Assembly (NCBI GenBank): GCA_949357655.1
Contig: CASHTG010000019.1
Span: 1,426,001-1,490,000 of the forward strand
DNA from: Parascedosporium putredinis
Taxonomy: Eukaryota > Ascomycota > Sordariomycetes > Microascales > Microascaceae
Direction of reading: 5' to 3'
Length of the DNA stretch: 64,000 bases
Positions 48,901 through 60,509 of the stretch are shown here, piece after piece. Under the pieces are notes generated by a model that saw only the letters and a list, made by a program, of their open reading frames with translations, made no database searches and was not told where the DNA came from. The position numbers and the translations under genes were made by a program. The first letter of the stretch is position 1, and the number at the start of each line of letters is the position of its first letter.

Positions 48901-49661
48901 ATGGTAAGCAGGCCTCAAGATTATGCGTGACGCGACTCTTCTCTCCCTGAATTGAACACTAGCCCGCAGACATTGGGAATTCCATCTCTTGTTTGATCGC
49001 GCGCCGCTATCCCAATCGCATCCGTACATGATCTATAATCCTAGGGATTTGAAAAACAAGCTGACCTTGTGCTCTTTCGACGAACGATAGTCTTCTCCCC
49101 GTGCCTCGTCCCCTACCGGCGCCGCCACCGGCTCCAGCGTACGACCTGCCTCGCCCTCAGTCCCCGGCGGTCCTAGGACCGTCATCCGCCGCAGGGCCGC
49201 CGCCGATCAGAAGGAGAAGATTGCCAATGCGCGCCCCAGCAGCACTCGCGCCGCCGGCGCCGGTGGCAGCACCAGCACCATGCTGAGTATGACTTCCTTT
49301 GCTTCCTAATCCCCCGGCGACTCAAGGGAGGGGCGATCATCTTGCATGGTAGTCGTGAATCAAGACTTGCGAGATGCAAAGCTCCTCGACATGAGAGCGC
49401 CCAAACAACGCCCAAACAACGCTGATGCTAACTTTGAATGGCTAAATAGGGCTGTACACCGATGAGTCTCCCGGTCTCAAGGTCGATCCCGTCGTCGTTT
49501 TGGTTCTCTCCCTCGTCTTTATCTTCAGCGTTGTAGCCCTTCACAGTAAGTTCCCAAGACCGTGGCTTGATAACGATATGGTTCCCCTCGCAGGAATGGG
49601 TACTAATTCGTGACTTCTTTCTCCAGTCATCGCCAAAATGACCCGCAAGTTCTCCAGCTAA
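48901..49661 (+). CDS. sbh1: Sec61 complex subunit beta
   Basis: This tail-anchored subunit of the ER protein-conducting channel supports co-translational translocation. Four exons, 48901..48903, 49091..49286, 49450..49545 and 49627..49661, total 330 bases, giving 109 residues. The first coding exon is only the ATG: the donor GTAAGC follows immediately, and the second exon begins SSPRASSPTGAATGSSVRPA. The protein shows the family pattern: a Ser/Pro/Gly-rich start, GGPRTVIRRRAAADQKEK, then STSTMLRLYTDESPGLKVDP, and the single membrane anchor VVVLVLSLVFIFSVVALH, ending IIAKMTRKFSS. All junctions are GT-AG and in phase, and the frame is intact. The upstream leader is pyrimidine-rich, as expected for a strongly expressed gene. 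Confidence 0.96.
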
Positions 49662-51406
49662 ACGCCGCGCGGATACCGCACATATTTGGCAACGAACGGG
49701 CCGAGAGAACGGAGGGGAATGGTGACCGGGCGTCGGGCTTCTTTTCCGCAAACTTCGATCAAGTCTGACATGACCACGGCTCGAAGCGCACTGCAGCATC
49801 TCTCACACCGACAGTCAGAGAGCCATGCCTTATTCTACTTTCGTCTTGAAATCCTTTTAAAAATTGATTTGCCTTCGTCGCCGGGACAAGGAATGGATGG
49901 AACACCTAGAGGACATATTTCACCAAACAGAACAATAAAAACAGAGCAAAAGAGAATATGGGGAGGGGAGTGTTGACCCTTGGCAGTTGACGAGGAAGGG
50001 TAGGCTGAGGCTGGAGTACCTGGTCTGGGCGAGGCATGATGACTGCTGCTTGCCCTGGGCCGGCTACTTTTCCTGTGCGCTGGGGATGGGCTATGTACAT
50101 TACAAAACGGTAGTCTGGGTTTACATGCTTTATACACAAAGGCCACCGCGATGAATCTATTTTATTTTTTTCCCAATCCATCTTGCTCGAGAAGTCATGG
50201 CTAGAGATCATTTGTCACCCTCTCGCACACGACACGACACGACACCGCACGAGCGGTGCTCAAGATTAAAGCTTGATTGTCGAAGGAGGGAAGAAGGTTA
50301 AGAATTTAGGCCTGGGTACTGGCGAGCTAGTTCGCCTACCCCAATCCCCCAAAATGCAGCCCGGTTGGGAGTGGGATGTGTCCGTCGGTTTGTCGATGAT
50401 GGGATGTGGACGGGGCAGCGTACAGTTTAGTTTGATTTCAACGTAGCGGGACTTAGGTTGTCGACTTCCTCGCGCTACAGCCCATATCAGAGGTACTAAT
50501 CATCAACCTAGCAGCCCGGGTGGCATCATCAAGCTATCTCTTTCCAGACCATGAGTATGATCATTGTTGTTCATACCCGCTTGGCCAGATTGTTCTCTTT
50601 GTGGTACCTTAGCCACAGAAACTAAAACAGCTGGTGAGCAGATAATTGATGGTGAGATTCGCTTGCCTTCATCACCCTATCACACACACCTTTCTCGACG
50701 CTGTCAGAGCCGTGTCATCATCAATAAATTATCTACGTTGCTCAACTTGGGGTGCTTTGTGTTCCCATATAAACCAATGAAAAGATGCCTCATTAACTTG
50801 CAAAAACCTGGTGCCTTGATTGATTTGTTGCCCCTTTGGGTGACCTGTGGTGGCGCTGAGTGGCAGGGCAAGTTCGAGATCTGGGAGGATTGAGGACGTC
50901 ATGGGTCGGCCGCAGCACTGGACGCTTGTGCGAGGTTCCAGTCAGGCCCCACCAAAGCTCCGCCATTGAGCAAGAGGGGCAACTGGGGGCCCGCCGTACA
51001 TCAGCATCGCTCCTGCCCGCACAATCGGCCTCTTTCCCGAGCCCCAAATGTGGATTGCATCGTCTGCGCCCGCGTATTTCGTCGTATTTTTCTGCTCCTT
51101 TCCAACCTGATACCCTTTCTCAATCATCTATTGGGCTGACGATTGCCCTCGTTGTTCCCAGTATCTCTTCTAATCCGTGGTTGCTTCTTTGCTCTTGTCT
51201 TGTTTGATCTTTTTGGCCTCTTTGTCTTGAACCATATTGATAGATACCCCCAACTACGTCGCGCCTCTCAGCTCTCATTCATATACCCCCAGCTGCAAGA
51301 AAATTTGGTCACAGAGGAAGAGAGACGAGCTACCTTCAACGAGAGAGGAGGAAGCCAAGCGAAAAATAGTTACTCGAAGACGAAGAGCGAACCCAGGAAC
51401 GACACC
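49662..51406. other. Intergenic spacer
   Basis: No supported gene over 1.7 kb. It holds the Sec61 beta 3' region, a short ACACG-type repeat near 50226-50248, and the promoter and leader of the glucosyltransferase-like gene. The frame upstream of its start stays open to an ATG at 51143, but that extension looks like leader sequence. Confidence 0.5.
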
Positions 51407-54400
51407 ATGGTCCACAAGCACGAAGGGTCGGCAACGCCAACTCCCGGCCGACCGCCATCGATGTTGAGACAGAGCATCGACGGCCGGGCTGCGCTGGTGG
51501 CTGATGGGTTCAGTCCATCCTATTTCGAAGACGAGTCGAGAGAAGCACCCCTCCATATGGGGAGACGCACAACCAACTACAATTTTCGCAGTCCGGCTTC
51601 GATGCTGGGGCTAACGTGACTGGTATGGTCCCGTCTTGCTTATCGTCGCCCCGAAAAGTTTGCTAACATGGGCTACTCATCCCCACGTAGACGATGGCCG
51701 TGTCAATATAAATATCAATCAAAGAACCAGGAAATTCTCCGACCTCCTCGGCCATACTCTCCGGGCCCAGGTAGCCGCGGACGCTGTCGCTTCCCCCGCC
51801 TCACCCTCTATACCGTACATTCCACCAACCCTGGGCGGTGAACCCGGCCAAACACCCCCACCGAGACTCAACGTTGTCGTTCAAATTGTCGGGTCGCGCG
51901 GCGACGTCCAACCGTTCGTTGCGCTAGGCAAAGTGCTCAAGGAAACCTACGGCCACCGCGTTCGCATAGCGACCCACCCTACATTCCAGAAGTTTGTCGA
52001 GGAGAATGGGCTCGAGTTCTTCAGTGTTGGGGAGACCCGGCCGAGCTCATGGCCTTCATGGTCAAGAACCCGGGACTCATGCCAGGCTTTGACGCTCTCA
52101 AGTCTGGCGAAGTAAGCAAGAGGAGGCGCGGGATGCAGGAAATCCTTATGGGATGTTGGCGGTCCTGCATTGAGCCTGGGAACGGCCTCGGTCCTGCTAT
52201 ACAACCGCACAGGAAGGACCTAGAGATGAATTATGACGATACTGCGACTCTACCAGGCGACCCGACAGACAAGCCCTTTATTGCCGATGCCATCATTGCG
52301 AATCCTCCGAGCTTCGCGCATATTCACGTGGCCGAGAAGCTCGGCATCCCGCTACACATGATGTTCACGTGAGTCTTGCGTGCCAAAGTTCAATCTTTAT
52401 GAACTAGAGTCCTCTTGTATACTATGGCGATGCTAACGAAACCCGCTAGCATGCCCTGGTCACCTACCCGAGCGTTTCCCCATCCGCTCGCAAACATTTT
52501 GTCGTCAAACACGGACGACGTGATGACCAACTATGTCTCCTATGCCCTCGTCGAGATGATGACGTGGCAGGGCTTGGGAGATGTCATCAACCGATTCCGT
52601 AACACGGTGCTGGACCTTGAGCCTTTGTCTTTAATTTGGGCCCCAGGCCTTCTCACAAGGCTACAGATCCCCTACACATACTGCTGGTGAGTAGGCAAAG
52701 AAAGATACCCCCCTCCCTGCTCTCCCTACGGACACTCCAGCTCTAGTGTAAGACGTCTTCTAACATGAAGAAAAAAGGTCGCCGGCGCTCATCCCAAAAC
52801 CGAATGACTGGCAGCGCAACGTTGATATCGCCGGTTTCTTTTTCCTTGACTTAGCCAACTCTTATACTCCGGAACCATCTCTTGTCCAATTCCTAGAAGC
52901 TGGTCCGCCGCCAGTTTATATTGGATTCGGCTCTATAGTTGTCGACGACCCGAACGCGCTAACGAAGCTCATATTTGAGGCCATCAGTATTGCGGGAATT
53001 CGGGCGCTAGTATCCAAAGGATGGGGAGGCCTGGGCGCAGATGAAGTTGGTGTTCCTGAAGGCGTCTATATGATTGGAAACTGCCCACATGATTGGCTTT
53101 TCCAAAAGGTCTCCTGTGTTGTCCACCACGGCGGTGCCGGCACTTCGGCCGCGGGAATCTACGCCGGGAAACCTACCGTCGTTGTCCCCTTTTTCGGCGA
53201 CCAGCCTTTCTGGGGCGCCATGATTGCTAGGGCAGGCGCCGGGCCGGATCCTGTGCCATATAAAGAAATCTCCGCTCAGAAACTTGCGGATGCTATTGGC
53301 CTAGCACTGAAGCCCGAAGCGGCGACCCGGGCAAAGGAGCTGGGGAGGAAGATTCGAGAGGAGAAGGGCGCTGATATTGGGGGTAAAAGTTTCCACGATC
53401 GGCTCGACCTCAAGTCCTTGCGCTGCTCCCTGATACCCTCACACGCCGCCGTGTGGAGGGTAAGGCGAACTGAGGTGCTACTCAGCCCGTTGGCCGCGGA
53501 AACACTTGTGCGGGAAAACACGATTCGATACTCGGACTTGAAACTCTGGCGGTCGCACGAGTATAACACGGAAGGGCAGCCCTGGGATCCTGTATCCGCG
53601 GTCACTTCGTGCCTTGTCATGGACTTGAGCGAGATGGCGCTTGCCGTGGCCGACTTCCCCGTGGCATTTTCCAGTCAAAGAATCCCAAGGACGCAAAACT
53701 GCCAAAAGACGCCGCGAGTTCGACCCAAGACGTGCCAGCGACGCTAAGCAACACAACCTTGGCCACCTCGGTCGCTTCGTCTGCGGGAGGATCTGTTGTT
53801 GCTGGATATGCCGAGCTCCCTGCTGAGACGATTGGGGACGCGGAACCTGTCGAGCTTCCTGGAAGCATTCCTACACCGCTGACGGAGCGGGTTGTTTCGC
53901 CTCTCAGCGCCCATAGTGATTTCCCAGCCTACGCGACGGATATATCTACAAGGGAACAGGGAGGCCGACCTGCTACGGGAGAGTCGGGACAGAGAGGTGA
54001 TCTTGGTGTTCCTAGTACGCCGGAGCGGAGAGGCACTGGCTCGCTCTCGACATCTATCACGCCGGTAGTGACGGTAACCAGCGATGAGACAGACGAGACG
54101 CCAGCAGGGCACACACGATCCCCATTCCGACTTTCATCTAGAAGCCCGGGACACCAACGGAGTACCAGCTGGGGTAGCAACAGGGGTCTAGCCGCAATCC
54201 AAGCCCTGCTCCGCAAGAAGAGAACCCGTATCGAGACATAAACATAGAAGATCTTCGCGGTGCTGGAACTAGCGTGCGGAGAATCGTGACCACGGGTGTC
54301 AAGTCACCCATGAACTTTTGCCTTGGTCTAGCTAAGGGGTTCCGAAACGTACCTAAATTGTACAATGATGAGACTGTACGGCCGACAGAGAAGGTGACGG

Positions 54401-55999
54401 GGTTGGCGAGCGGGGTCAAGGTGGCCGGTAAGGAGTTTGGCCTGGGCCTATATGACGGCATCTCGGGCCTAGTCACACAGCCCCTCAAGGGCGCGGAGAA
54501 GGAGGGCGGTATAGGCTTCGTCAAGGGGTTCGGCAAAGGCGTGAGCGGTGCCTTAATGAAACCTGCTGCCGGTAAGTGACTACCCAAGCAAACTGAGGAC
54601 CACCAAAGGTTGCGTCAGGGAGATCGAGAGAAGATGGGGCGCGAGTAGAAAGACAAAAGGAGAGAACATTGTACTAACATGCAGCAATAGCTATCTGGGC
54701 AATTCCCGCCTACACGATGCAGGGCGCGTACATGGAGATGAAGAATAGGTTTGCAAAGAGCATGCACAACTACATCATCAGCTCGCGCATGATTCAAGGA
54801 GCGAATGATTTCGAAGCAGCCTCGGATGAAGACAAGGCTCTAATTTTCCGAGCGTGGCATAGTTCTAAATACGACCTCAAGGGTTTGTACCAGCTGAAGC
54901 TCAAGGAGGCGAAGGAGTCCATGGACTCGGTGGCGAGCGAGGCTAGCTCTAGTCGAACAGCGCCGAGCGCTCATCATCACCATTCCCATGTGGACTTGGC
55001 GGCGTTACTGGCGCCTCGGTTCGGCAAGGATTCAATCGGTCACTTTGATGTTAACGGCAAAAGGCTTCTCAAAGGCAAGCAGGCATGGAAGAGGAGCTAT
55101 ATCGAAGCCGATGTGGACCAAAAGCCCCACGATGACGAAGAGTTCGAGAGGGCGATCCAGACGTCGGTGCGCGAGACCTCGCAGGGCAATGCTGAGGAGG
55201 ATCGATTGATTGAGCGAGCGATTCGCGCCAGCGTGTCTGAGTTCCAGCGGCGGGGTTCACAACTCCCTAATCCGCGGGAGATGATGGATGTCAAGCGACC
55301 AGAGGGACCGAGCAGCGCGGGTACCGAGAGTACCGAGGATGTCGATCTCGAAATAACAGATGAAGAGTACCAGGCGCTCATTGAGAAGGCGATTCAGCAG
55401 AGTCTGATACTCCATGCCTCTGGACTCACAGGACCGAGACCTGGACACGGAGATAGCGCAAGCGAGGATGGCGATGAGGAGCTCAAGGAGGCGCTCGAGC
55501 GCTCCAAGTCTGATGCATCAGCCCAGGCAGAGAGCGTCGATCGGGAGGCTGAGGAGATGAAGAAGGCTATTGAAGAGTCAAAGGCTAACGCTCATTTTGG
55601 GTCGCAAAGGCCCCGTTCTCACCGGCAGGAAGTAGGTGAGGGGAAGAAGAAGAAGAAGAAGGAGAAGAGGAAGCCATGATACGGCGGGCGATCGAGGAGT
55701 CCAAGGCCACGCACGAAGCTGAAGCTACCCGGGCGGCTACGGCGAAGACGGAGGAGGAAATTGTGCTAGAGTTTGTACGGAAGCAGAGTCTGGCAGAGGA
55801 GGAGTTCCGGAAGCAGATGGCGCGCGAGAAGGGTAAAATGCGAGATACGGGGCCTGAGCACGAGGACCAGGGCCAAGGGAACGACCATGAAGATGACGAG
55901 GACGAGGATGAGGACCTGAAAAGGGCTCTTGAGATGAGTTTAGGACTGCACGAGGACGAGGAAGGTAGGAGCAAGGGAGGTCCCTCGACCTTGGGATGA
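51407..55999 (+). CDS. Sterol glucosyltransferase-like protein fused to VPS13/ATG2-like segment and UIM array
   Basis: Exons 51407..51622, 51691..52368, 52450..52686, 52778..54571 and 54691..55999 give about 1410 residues. The N-terminal half is a GT1/GT28 UDP-sugar:sterol transferase: VVQIVGSRGDVQPFVALGK, IANPPSFAHIHVAEKLGIP, MPWSPTRAFPHPLA, YIGFGSIVV and the donor-binding segment VHHGGAGTSAAGIYAGKPT then PFFGDQPFWG. Unlike Atg26 it shows no GRAM or PH domain before the catalytic part. A disordered Ser/Thr-rich linker follows (about 53670-54230). Then at about 54430-54740 comes GLYDGISGLVTQPLKGAEKE with GFVKGFGKGVSGALMKPAAA, which resembles the C-terminal region of VPS13 and ATG2. The last third carries the UIM-like array. 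Frame shifts are needed near 51609, 52030, 53669, 54215 and 55641, mostly in homopolymers. Start at 51407 has an ACCATGG context. Sterol glucosylation is inferred from family. Confidence 0.87.
55131..55957 (+). repeat. Array of seven UIM-like coding repeats
   Basis: Within the last exon the pattern acidic-hydrophobic-x-x-Ala-x-x-x-Ser recurs: EEFERAIQTSVRE (55131-55175), EDRLIERAIRASVSE (55194-55241), EEYQALIEKAIQQS (55362-55409), DEELKEALERSKSD (55467-55517), AEEMKKAIEESKA (55548-55586), EEAMIRRAIEESKA (55655-55717) and DEDLKRALEMSLG (55904-55957). A degenerate eighth lies at about 55748-55801 (EEIVLEFVRKQSLAEE). The spacing of Ala and Ser matches the ubiquitin-interacting motif. Ubiquitin binding itself is inferred. 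Confidence 0.8.
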
Positions 56000-56523
56000 G
56001 TCGTTGGATAGGATGGAGGTCTAACGAGGTATCTTTTTGCGAATTTACTGTACTTTTCGGTTTTACCAACTCGACCAACAAGTTTCTGGGCACATGATAC
56101 AAATTCCAAAAACCGCCAATGATGGGATGGGAGTGAGAGGGGCAACAAAGAACAACTACTTCGTATTCAAGCAAGCGATGATCAAGGAAGAGGAAGGGAG
56201 GAAAAAAACATCCCATGTCCGTTTATTCTCGTATGAAATCTAGTAAATCAGAATACGCTACCCTAAACGCCGGCTGTGGAACATGTCCTTATCAAAAGGC
56301 AAATGTAATGTAATGTATGTACAGTCCTAGTCCAACAAAAGTCCGCATTATAAATTTTATGCGGGAGAAAAACCCGCACCGAAGGAGTCAACGTGGTAAG
56401 AAACGAGAACTGGCTCGTTTCGATATGCACCGCACGCATAGACACGCGGACCGCGTCCCAAAAGGCATCATCGATGGGTCGTTCTCAGCGGGGGTCCCTA
56501 CCGGCCACCCCTCAGCCTCGCCA
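56000..56523. other. Convergent intergenic spacer
   Basis: No supported gene. It contains the 3' ends of the glucosyltransferase-like gene and of the leftward RCR-like gene. Confidence 0.6.
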
Positions 56524-57231
56524 TCAAGCCCGAAACGCCGCCAGAGGGAGCTGCGGATGGCGGGGACCGGGCGGAGGCGCAAACTCGCCCTGAGCGCCGG
56601 TGCCGGGATGAGCGGCCTCGGGATCGGCAAAGGGGTTGGGAGGCGGGGCGGCGAACTGCTGCGAGGGGTCGGCCTTGGAGGCGCCGGCGGGGGCTCGTAG
56701 ACGGGAGGCGGGGCGACGGGGTACATTTGGTACTGGGGGCGGGGCCTGGTAGGGATAGTAGCCGGCTTGGGGGTAGGCGTAGCGCGGGTCGAGGCGGGCG
56801 CGTTCGGGGCTTCTGACGAACCACTGGACGGGAGGGGGAGCTGTGTTAGCGGATTTTTGATGTTCTTGGCAGCAGAGAGCATAGCGTCGTGTGAAGATGT
56901 GGCTCTTCACCAAGGCGCCGTGCTAAAACTGTAGATACACGAAAAGGAAAAGGAAGAGGAAAAGGGAAAGGAGAAGGGGAGGAGACGTACGCGGTGGTAG
57001 TAGAGAGGGGAGACCCTTCTTCACGCGGGACTTGGCGTGGATGTAGCCGATGAGCATGTAGGAGCAGATGAGGAAGAGGAGGCCGAAGAAGATGGACCAC
57101 TTGACGATGTAGCCCTGGCGCGAGTACCACCAGGGGCGGGCGACGCCGTCATCGTCAATGACCCAGCCTTTGGGGAGGGTATCGGAGTCGGAGGCATCTT
57201 GCCGGCGGTTGAGGGGTTCGACGAACTCCAT
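56524..57231 (-). CDS. RCR-like single-pass membrane protein
   Basis: Exons 57231..56991 and 56840..56524 give about 186 residues. The protein begins MEFVEPLNRRQDASDSDTLP, then GWVIDDDGVARPWWYSRQGY, followed by the membrane segment IVKWSIFFGLLFLICSYMLI and GYIHAKSRVKKGLPSLL. Exon 2 gives WFVRSPERARLDPRYAYPQ and a Pro/Tyr-rich tail (YQMYPVAPPPVYEPP in another frame, then ASKADPSQQFAAPPPNPFADP). This layout, a short lumenal part, one membrane pass, basic stop-transfer and a PPxY-like proline tail, matches the fungal family annotated as chitin synthesis regulation/Congo red resistance (RCR). In yeast such proteins recruit Rsp5 ubiquitin ligase through PY motifs. Two frame shifts are likely in the G/C-rich tail, near 56745 and 56695. 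The start at 57231 is preferred over an in-frame ATG at 57459. Confidence 0.7.
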
Positions 57232-58613
57232 GGGGGCCGATTCTATGTGTTGCGGGGATCTTTGTTGGTTGGTGGTTTTTGGGGGTTGTTTGTTTGTCCC
57301 GTTCGCTTCAGCCCGGCGACGGTGTTGCTTGATTCGCGACTCGCTGCGATGATGCAAGGGTGCAGTTGTGCTTTCGTTTACAAATCTGAAAGATGGATAT
57401 CGACTGTATCGGCGTCGGTTCAAATAGAGGCAAGAAAAAGGGGTATCTCCAGGAAACAATATTAAAAAGAAATTCTTAGAGCAAGTTTGAAAATGAAGGC
57501 GAAAGTAGGATGTCGATCAAGTGGAACGGGGAAAAGGAGGAGGAGGAGGATGGTGATGATGAGGAAGCGAAAGCAAATAATGAAAAGGGAAACAAGTTGG
57601 GTTGGGATAGGACAAGGCCGGGAGCAACCCGGTGGTGGTGGGTGGGTTGCTTGGCGATCGTGAGACGTAGCATGGAGTGTTTCACCTGAGGCCGGAGCCG
57701 CGTGTGCCTTTTTCGTCTCTCACCTTTGGTGGGGTTGTCGCAGGGGGCAAGCAGCACTTCGCCCGGGAGGCCGCCGTTCCCGAGGGGCTATGCGTGTGGT
57801 GAGGGCGCTTGGTACGATGACGAGACACGATCGAGAATAAACTTTTCTCTGGTTGGGTGATTGTTTCACACTAATTTATCTATTTATTTATTTATTTCTA
57901 TTTTCTAGTTCCTTGATGAGGCGTCACGACGATGATTGCGAGAAGCCCAACGAGGCAAGGGAGCTTTTGCGTTGCATCTTTTAAATCCTGCGAGCGGCAG
58001 CGTTGCTACTGTTCGTTCTTGGCGGGACGAACAAGTTGATATCATACACTACTCTTTCCTGGAGAATCGCCATCTCTCAATTCGCAGGTCGTTTCTCTTT
58101 GCAACTTTACAGTGTCTCTTGATGTTTTATTTCTGTCCCGATCGATGCCGATATTCATGGATTCCTACATGATAAAATATATCTGGTGATATGAGGTGTT
58201 TGCTGGAAACCAAGGAAGGAGCAATGGTTGAAGTAGTGTACATGTCTTGTTTTGCTTCAAAGTTGTGCTCAATGCTCGTCCAATTCAAACATGACATGTG
58301 AGAAAAAGTTGGGCTGTAATTTTCTTTGGCTCTCCACCGTATCATCACCCCTCGTTGTTGACCGACTGCGCATTCCCACCCCGCAACACCCGACGACGGC
58401 CGAGACATTTCGGAAACATGAAAGATCAAAGAGTAGCGAAAGAGTAGGAAATAGAACAGGAGAAAACCCCATCACTTCATGATGCAAGCAAAGTGGGCCA
58501 AGTTACGCTACCTCGCCCCCTAAACCTCCTATCCTCCGACACCAACGAACGCTACCCCCTTTCTTAGAGAAAGAAAGAGAGAGAGAGAGAGGGCAACCCC
58601 TCCCCCACTTACA
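57232..58613. other. Divergent intergenic spacer
   Basis: No supported gene over 1.4 kb. It contains a TTTA repeat at about 57879-57897 and a GA-rich tract at 58568-58591 immediately before the Sfr1 start. It should hold the promoters of the RCR-like and Sfr1 genes. Confidence 0.55.
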
Positions 58614-59694
58614 ATGGACACTCCCGCGTCCAAGCGCCGCCGGGTCGATGCCGCGAACGCGACTCTCCGCCGTCCCTTTCGTTCCCTCTTATTCGGCGGG
58701 GCGGCTCTGCTGCTCCTGCCGGGCCTGGCGATGCGTCGCCGGCCAACGTCGAGCAGCCCAGCTCCGTGGGAAATGCTGTTCCTGGCAGTTCGCGACGGCA
58801 GCCTCAGCCGCAAACGCCGCCGCCCACGAGACCAATGGCGAGACCAATGGCGAGACAATTCGCAGCCAGGGAGCAAGCGGAACCCGCGTTTGCGTGGAAG
58901 CGCGAGCGAGCCCGGCTCGAGGAAGAGAACCGCGTTCTCGAGGCGCGGATCGCGAAACTTGGCGATAGCGGGGAAAGGGCCCAGGAGACGGCGCCTGAGG
59001 AGTCCCCGCGCTCTGTTCCGGCCAAGGGGAGGAGGCTCCCGGCGAGCTTGACGGCTTGATCGAGAAGTGGCGGTCGGCGGCCCAGCAGGCGGCCGATGAG
59101 CTCTTTGAGTCTTCCAAGGCGCGAGTTCAAAGGTGTGTATTGCGAACAATTCACCTTTGTAGTCAATTTTCTTGGGGAGGTCCCTCTGCGCTGGAACAAA
59201 GAAATATATGTACTATATATATAAGTATACTTACACTCACCAACCTAGCATGGGCGGCCTCGGGGGCATAAAAAACGAAGAGCCGAATACGCGAGTTTGG
59301 AACACGACTTCGAGACATCGCTCTCCTCCATGAGCTCCCGGGGTCGGGACCGCGACCCGCAGAGGAGCGGGACTTCGACGACAGCCTGTCACCTGCGCCG
59401 GAATCGCCGACCCGGCTCGAGGCGGAGCAGTTCCAACAAGGCCGGGAGGAGGACGGGGATGGGGACAGGGACGAGGGGACGACGACAAGGTGCGTTTACT
59501 GGTTAACCGTGGCTGAACAATGCCGTATCTAGTTGGCTTTTTCTCATTCCGCCATCTAAGAGGGGAAAACCCGCGATCTGGATGCTAACGTCGATATTTT
59601 TGGTTAGGAATTCACCATGGGTGTCATGTTGCGGAGTCTCAACATCGACCTGAGCGTCATTGGGTATGATGCGGTGCATGAAGCGTGGAGATGA
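58614..59694 (+). CDS. sfr1: Swi5-dependent recombination accessory protein Sfr1/Mei5, frame-broken
   Basis: Sfr1/Mei5 partners with Swi5/Sae3 to stimulate Rad51 and Dmc1 strand exchange in recombination. Exons 58614..59132, 59249..59489 and 59608..59694 give about 280 residues. The N-terminus MDTPASKRRRVDAANATLRR is a basic, nuclear-localisation-like start, followed by a Pro/Gln/Arg-rich disordered region and a coiled stretch (RERARLEEENRVLEARIAKL). The family core is LDGLIEKWRSAAQQAADELF and SKARVQ, then MGG across the first intron. Exon 3 encodes the diagnostic end EFTMGVMLRSLNIDLSVIGYDAVHEAWR. Frame shifts are needed near 58680, 59040, 59256, 59360 and 59478, almost all at G/C runs. The arrangement of motifs in order across three frames supports one damaged-looking but real gene. 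Confidence 0.82.
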
Positions 59695-60509
59695 TGAACG
59701 ATATAAAATGGGCCTATCGTACCACGCATGCCTTTCTTTGCCACCATCGTCTCACGGCGGCTGGGAAATCAGATAGATGTAAGAGATCCCCGTCATGAAG
59801 GCTCGTCTTCCCAACGCTTGGCTGAAAACCTCTCCCAAAGTCACGGTTGCTGCTGCACGGAGAGAGATCATCATGCATAAGTGTGAACACGGTCTTGGTA
59901 TTTAATGGATCTCATGAAAGATTTCATACGCCTAATTGCGCCTAGAACGAGCGAGAGGGACCACTAACTTGTGTTGGCGGCCAAAACCGCTCACCCCACT
60001 CCACGTACTCAAACGTGTGAGACAAGAAAGAAAAGAAGGGAAAAAGGAAAACCTTAAAAGATCAGGCCCGATAAGAGTACCATATGACGAAGAAAGAAAG
60101 AAAGAAAAAAAAACCACCCGCCCCAAAACACCATTTGAACCTCCAAGTTGCCCGTGGGCTCATATTGCCTTTTGTGCGTCCCCTGCCATTGACTCCTAAA
60201 GCCGCCGCCCTGTGAGGAAGGACAAAGTCCAGAGTCGACTTCGACTACTTTCGCATCCTCAGGGGTATATCCGTGTAAAAATTTAGTGTAGCGTGTATTG
60301 TACCATATATCATAAGAACGCCGAGCTGCCCAACGAGGTGTGGTGCGCTGACCGAGACCTCCCGATTTGTAGCTCTTCCCTTGCCATGCTATAGACAAAG
60401 AGAAAGTCATGTTGTGTGCTTGTTATGCGCCTGTGCTTGTCATGTAATCGACAGGCACCCAATGGTGCTCTCTCGTGTGCCGATTCTTTTTCTCATCTAC
60501 CCCTTTCAA
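59695..60509. other. Convergent intergenic spacer
   Basis: No supported gene. It lies between the converging Sfr1 gene and the conserved unknown and has A-rich patches at 60024-60112. Confidence 0.6.

Noticed and set aside
57232..57459. N-terminal extension of the RCR-like protein
   Set aside because: The extension is basic and low in pattern. The ATG at 57231 opens the acidic N-terminus directly before the conserved WW-containing segment.
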